Origin: Streptomyces sp. NBC_00820
Lineage (GTDB): Bacteria; Actinomycetota; Actinomycetes; Streptomycetales; Streptomycetaceae
Direction of reading: 5' to 3'
DNA: 64,000 nucleotides
NCBI RefSeq assembly: GCF_036347055.1
Contig: NZ_CP108882.1
Span: forward strand, 6,932,001 to 6,996,000
Each line of letters begins with the position of its first letter. Position 1 is the stretch's first letter. The notes beneath the pieces are model-generated. The model was given only the letters and a program-made list of their open reading frames with translations, ran no database searches and was not told the origin of the DNA. The position numbers and the translations under genes were made by a program. This document shows positions 61,597-64,000 of this stretch, in pieces.

Positions 61597-62193
61597 TCAC
61601 GGCCGCTCGGTGAGGTCCTCGAAGAACCGCTCCACGGCCGGCCAGACCCGCCCGCCACCGGACAGGCCCCGCCACTCCCGGCGTACGACCGCGATCATCC
61701 GGTAGCAGTCGTCGACCGGCACGATCCAGTGGTGGTCGAGACCGTGGACGGTGTTCACCAGCAGGGCCTCCACGTCGGGTGCCACGGACGCGAGCTGCGG
61801 AAACGCCGCCACCATCTGCTGCCAGGCCGCCGCGTCCACCTCCCACCGCATGGCGCCCGCCGGGCTGGGGCCCTCGGCGGTGACCGTGCCGTCGGACCGG
61901 GGCACGAAGAACACCAGCCCGACGGGTACGCCCAGGATCTCCGTGTCGACCCGGGGGAGCCGGACCCGGCGCCGCGGCAGGAGCCGGTAGCGCCCGTCGC
62001 CCGCTGCCTCGTCGCCGAACAGCACCGAACAGGGGCCACAGACGCAGCGCACCTCGTCGTCGCCGCGGTCGTACAGGTGACGGTGCTCCTCGGGCACCGG
62101 CGCGGCGCACAGCTCGCACCGCTCCGCCGCGGCCGTCGCCGTACGGTCGGCCGAGGAGCGGATCAGGCGGGCCAGCGCGCCGTCCGTGCTCAC
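61597..62193 (-). CDS. DUF5947-like protein with zinc-ribbon motif
   Basis: This 198-residue protein has a CxxC pair near residue 23 (RCELCAAPVPEEHRHLYD) and another about 20 residues later (VRCVCGPCSVLF), suggesting a zinc or Fe-S site. The rest is an alpha/beta domain (VPVGLVFFVPRSDGTVTAEGPSPAGAMRWEVD ... VVRREWRGLSGG) resembling the actinobacterial DUF5947 family found with group 1h hydrogenases. The GTG start overlaps the stop of the NifU-like gene (GTGA). A role in maturation or electron transfer is inferred only from context. Confidence 0.75.
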   Translation of the reverse strand: MSTDGALARLIRSSADRTATAAAERCELCAAPVPEEHRHLYDRGDDEVRCVCGPCSVLFGDEAAGDGRYRLLPRRRVRLPRVDTEILGVPVGLVFFVPRSDGTVTAEGPSPAGAMRWEVDAAAWQQMVAAFPQLASVAPDVEALLVNTVHGLDHHWIVPVDDCYRMIAVVRREWRGLSGGGRVWPAVERFFEDLTERP

Positions 62194-62762
62194 CGCGCAC
62201 CCCGGAGGGTGAGCGTGGCCAGCGGGACGAACGCCGGTGCGGCCTGCCGGGCGGGGGCGGCCGGCAGCGCCTCCACCGCCGTCAGCTCCGGAGCCACGGC
62301 GAGCACGGCCTCGCGGACCGCGTCGGTGACCTCGGCCGTACCGCCGCCGGCACCACACCCGGAGCCGCAGCCGGAGGGCGCCGTCACCCGGATTTGGCCC
62401 ACCTGCCCCTCCAGGCCGGCCCACTCGACGTCGCCGCCGCGTTCGCGTACGGCGGGCCGCAGCCGTTCGACGGCACGGGCGGCCCGGCGTTCGACGGGCT
62501 CGGGGTGGATCGCGTGCAGCACGAACAGGTGCCCCAGCAGCTCGTCGTCGGCCAGGCGTCCCGCCAGCTGCCCGTCCGCGTGGTCCATCACCCGGGCGAG
62601 CGCCTCGCCGTAGACCTCGGTGAGCAGCTGTACCGACTCGATCGCGGAGCGCGTGGCTGGGCCGGGCACCGATTCCAGCTCGGCGAGCAGCTGGTCCAGA
62701 TGGGCGAGGCGGGCCTCCACCGCGGGGTCGGCCAGGCGGCCGGCGCCCTCGGCCTCAGCCAT
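62190..62762 (-). CDS. NifU-like protein of hydrogenase operon
   Basis: This 190-residue protein has a helical N-terminal half (DPAVEARLAHLDQLLAELESVPGPATRSAIESVQLLTEVYGEALARV). Its C-terminal half resembles the NifU C-domain (RERGGDVEWAGLEGQVGQIRVTAPSGCGSGCGAGGGTAEVTDAVREAVLAVAPELTAVEALP), but the usual CxxC is SGCGSGCG. It may carry or transfer an Fe-S cluster to the small subunit. Its ATG overlaps the large-subunit stop by eight bases. Confidence 0.8.
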   Translation of the reverse strand: MAEAEGAGRLADPAVEARLAHLDQLLAELESVPGPATRSAIESVQLLTEVYGEALARVMDHADGQLAGRLADDELLGHLFVLHAIHPEPVERRAARAVERLRPAVRERGGDVEWAGLEGQVGQIRVTAPSGCGSGCGAGGGTAEVTDAVREAVLAVAPELTAVEALPAAPARQAAPAFVPLATLTLRGAR

Positions 62763-64000
62763 GGTTCGCCCCGTACGTCGGCGAGTGCAGGGTCGTCAGC
62801 GTCTTGCCCTTGCCGACGTACATGTGCACACCACACGGCAGACACGGGTCGAAGCTGCGCACCGTGCGCATGATGTCGACGCCCTTGAAGTCGTCCGGCC
62901 CGTTCTCCTCGAAGATCGGCTGCCCCTGGACGGCGTCCTCGTAGGGTCCGGGCGTGCCGAACTTGTCGCGGGGGCTGGCGTTCCACGGGGTCGGCGGGTA
63001 CGGGTGGTAGTTGGCGATCTTCTTGTCCTTGATCACCAGGTGGTGGGAGAGGACACCGCGTACGGCCTCGTGGAAGCCGCAGCCGATCGCCTCGTCGGGC
63101 ACCTCGAAGTCCTCGAACACCTTGGTCTCGCCGGCCTGCACCAGCCCCATGGCCTCCTCCACGAACTGCAGCGCCATGGCGGCCGCGTAGGCCACGAAGT
63201 ACGGCCGTGCGCGGTCCCGCTCCAGGGTGTTGCTCCACTTCGGGATGCTCCACTCCAGGGTCGTCTCCGGCAGCGTCTCGCCCGCCGGCAGGGAGATGCG
63301 CACGCTGTTTCCGGTGGCCTTGATGTACGGGGTGTCGACCAGCCCGCTCAGCGCGGTCGACCACAGCCGGGCGAGCGGGCCGCCGCCGGTGTCGAGGGCG
63401 AGGTGGTCGCCGGTCCTCTTGTCGTACCAGCGCGGGCTCATCACCCACGTGTACTTGTCGTTGAAGTCCCGCTTCTGCGGCATGGGGATGGTGGTCTGGT
63501 TCCACGGGTGCCGCATGTCGACGGGGTTGCCCAGCGGGTCGCGGGTGACGAACGGCTGCTCGTTCACCCAGTCCTCGTAGAACGAGCTGCCCAGCATGAT
63601 GCGGATGCCGAGGTTGATGTCGACCAGGTCGTTGGTGACCAGTTTGCCGTCGACGACGATGCCCGGGGTGACGTACATCGCCTTGCCCCACTCGTTCATC
63701 GTCTCGTAGCGGTAGTCGCAGACGGCGGGGTCCTGCCAGGCGCCCCAGCAGCCCAGCAGGATGCGGCGGCGGCCGACCTCCTCGTAACCGGGCAGTGCCT
63801 CGTAGAAGAAGTCGAAGACGTCGTCGTTCATGGCGACGGCCTTCTTGACGAAGTCGATGACCCGCATCAGCCGGCTGAGGTAGTCGGTGAAGACGGCCGG
63901 GGTCGGCATCGTGCCGACGCCGCCCGGGTACAGCGTGGACGGGTGGACGTGCCGCCCCTCCATCAGACAGAACATCTCGCGGGTGACCCGCGAGACCTTC
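62755..64000 (-). CDS. hhyL: [NiFe] hydrogenase large subunit, group 1h-type (N-terminus beyond window)
   Basis: About 415 C-terminal residues of the catalytic subunit are present; the N-terminus and L1 CxxC motif are cut by the right edge. It contains the segment GCWGAWQDPAVCDYRYETMNEWGKAMYVTPG, a middle section HLALDTGGGPLARLWSTALSG, GCGFHEAVRGVLSHHLVIKDKKIANYHPYPPTPWNASPRD and the distal Ni-binding motif DPCLPCGVH followed by 24 residues (MYVGKGKTL...). The latter is the peptide removed by the maturation protease. The gene precedes the NifU-like, DUF5947-like and hypA genes in an operon. Together with hypX it indicates an O2-tolerant, high-affinity enzyme for atmospheric H2. The group assignment rests on overall resemblance and neighbours. 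Confidence 0.93.
   Translation of the reverse strand, partial: KVSRVTREMFCLMEGRHVHPSTLYPGGVGTMPTPAVFTDYLSRLMRVIDFVKKAVAMNDDVFDFFYEALPGYEEVGRRRILLGCWGAWQDPAVCDYRYETMNEWGKAMYVTPGIVVDGKLVTNDLVDINLGIRIMLGSSFYEDWVNEQPFVTRDPLGNPVDMRHPWNQTTIPMPQKRDFNDKYTWVMSPRWYDKRTGDHLALDTGGGPLARLWSTALSGLVDTPYIKATGNSVRISLPAGETLPETTLEWSIPKWSNTLERDRARPYFVAYAAAMALQFVEEAMGLVQAGETKVFEDFEVPDEAIGCGFHEAVRGVLSHHLVIKDKKIANYHPYPPTPWNASPRDKFGTPGPYEDAVQGQPIFEENGPDDFKGVDIMRTVRSFDPCLPCGVHMYVGKGKTLTTLHSPTYGANHG

Overview
The window is chromosomal DNA of a Streptomyces-type actinomycete. The evidence is the very high GC content, third-position GC bias, frequent GTG/TTG starts, tightly overlapping genes, many TetR/MFS pairs, cobalamin genes, and an actinobacterial high-affinity [NiFe] hydrogenase locus. 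The exact species cannot be read from the sequence.

Layout. (1) 1-8164: a sugar ABC importer operon with a GNAT enzyme and a NamZ-type (DUF1343) muramidase, then a leucine-rich-repeat-variant protein with a cysteine cluster and a class V aminotransferase. (2) 8612-14969: a DHA2 exporter divergent from its TetR regulator with repeated operators, then a decayed stretch with two 5'-truncated genes around an intact YbdK-type ligase. (3) 15036-17512: a macrodomain protein, preceded by a DNA-damage (RecA-NDp/PafBC-type) promoter, divergent from a fusion of a uracil-DNA-glycosylase fold to an arginine-type ADP-ribosyltransferase. This is the most interesting locus: an ADP-ribosylation writer tethered to a DNA-lesion-binding fold, beside a potential eraser or reader. 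(4) 17586-34937: metabolic genes (DHA2 transporter, PfkB kinase/aldo-keto reductase pair, FluG-like amidohydrolase plus glutamine-synthetase pair, two SAM-methyltransferase paralogues of which one is frameshifted, HAD phosphatase, lipase, thiolase and acyl-CoA ligase, TauE, CobK, CobF, DUF309).

(5) 35042-43867: a tRNA-Pro(GGG) gene followed by a gene-poor, less conserved accessory stretch with a DUF4239-like membrane protein, a TetR regulator, an amino-acid-permease remnant, a bacterial NLR-like NB-ARC/TPR ATPase, a GT-B-like protein preceded by 27 copies of a 7-bp repeat, and small hypothetical genes. (6) 44028-52259: a TetR-controlled hydrolase/flavin monooxygenase unit with shared palindromic operators, an epoxide hydrolase, a 168-bp MITE, an SRPBCC protein, a YbaK deacylase and a GNAT/NTF2 fusion.

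(7) 52407-64000: the maturation and structural genes of a group 1h (Hhy, formerly group 5) [NiFe] hydrogenase used for atmospheric H2 oxidation. A plus-strand operon hypX-protease-hypB-hypF-hypC-hypD-hypE converges on a minus-strand operon: large subunit (cut by the window edge), NifU-like protein, DUF5947-like protein, two small proteins and hypA. HypX implies that the CO ligand of the Ni-Fe site is made from formyl-tetrahydrofolate under aerobic conditions.

Short tandem repeats with 5- to 8-bp units lie in many of the intergenic gaps and are a distinctive trait of this segment. No CRISPR array, rRNA or complete insertion sequence was seen.
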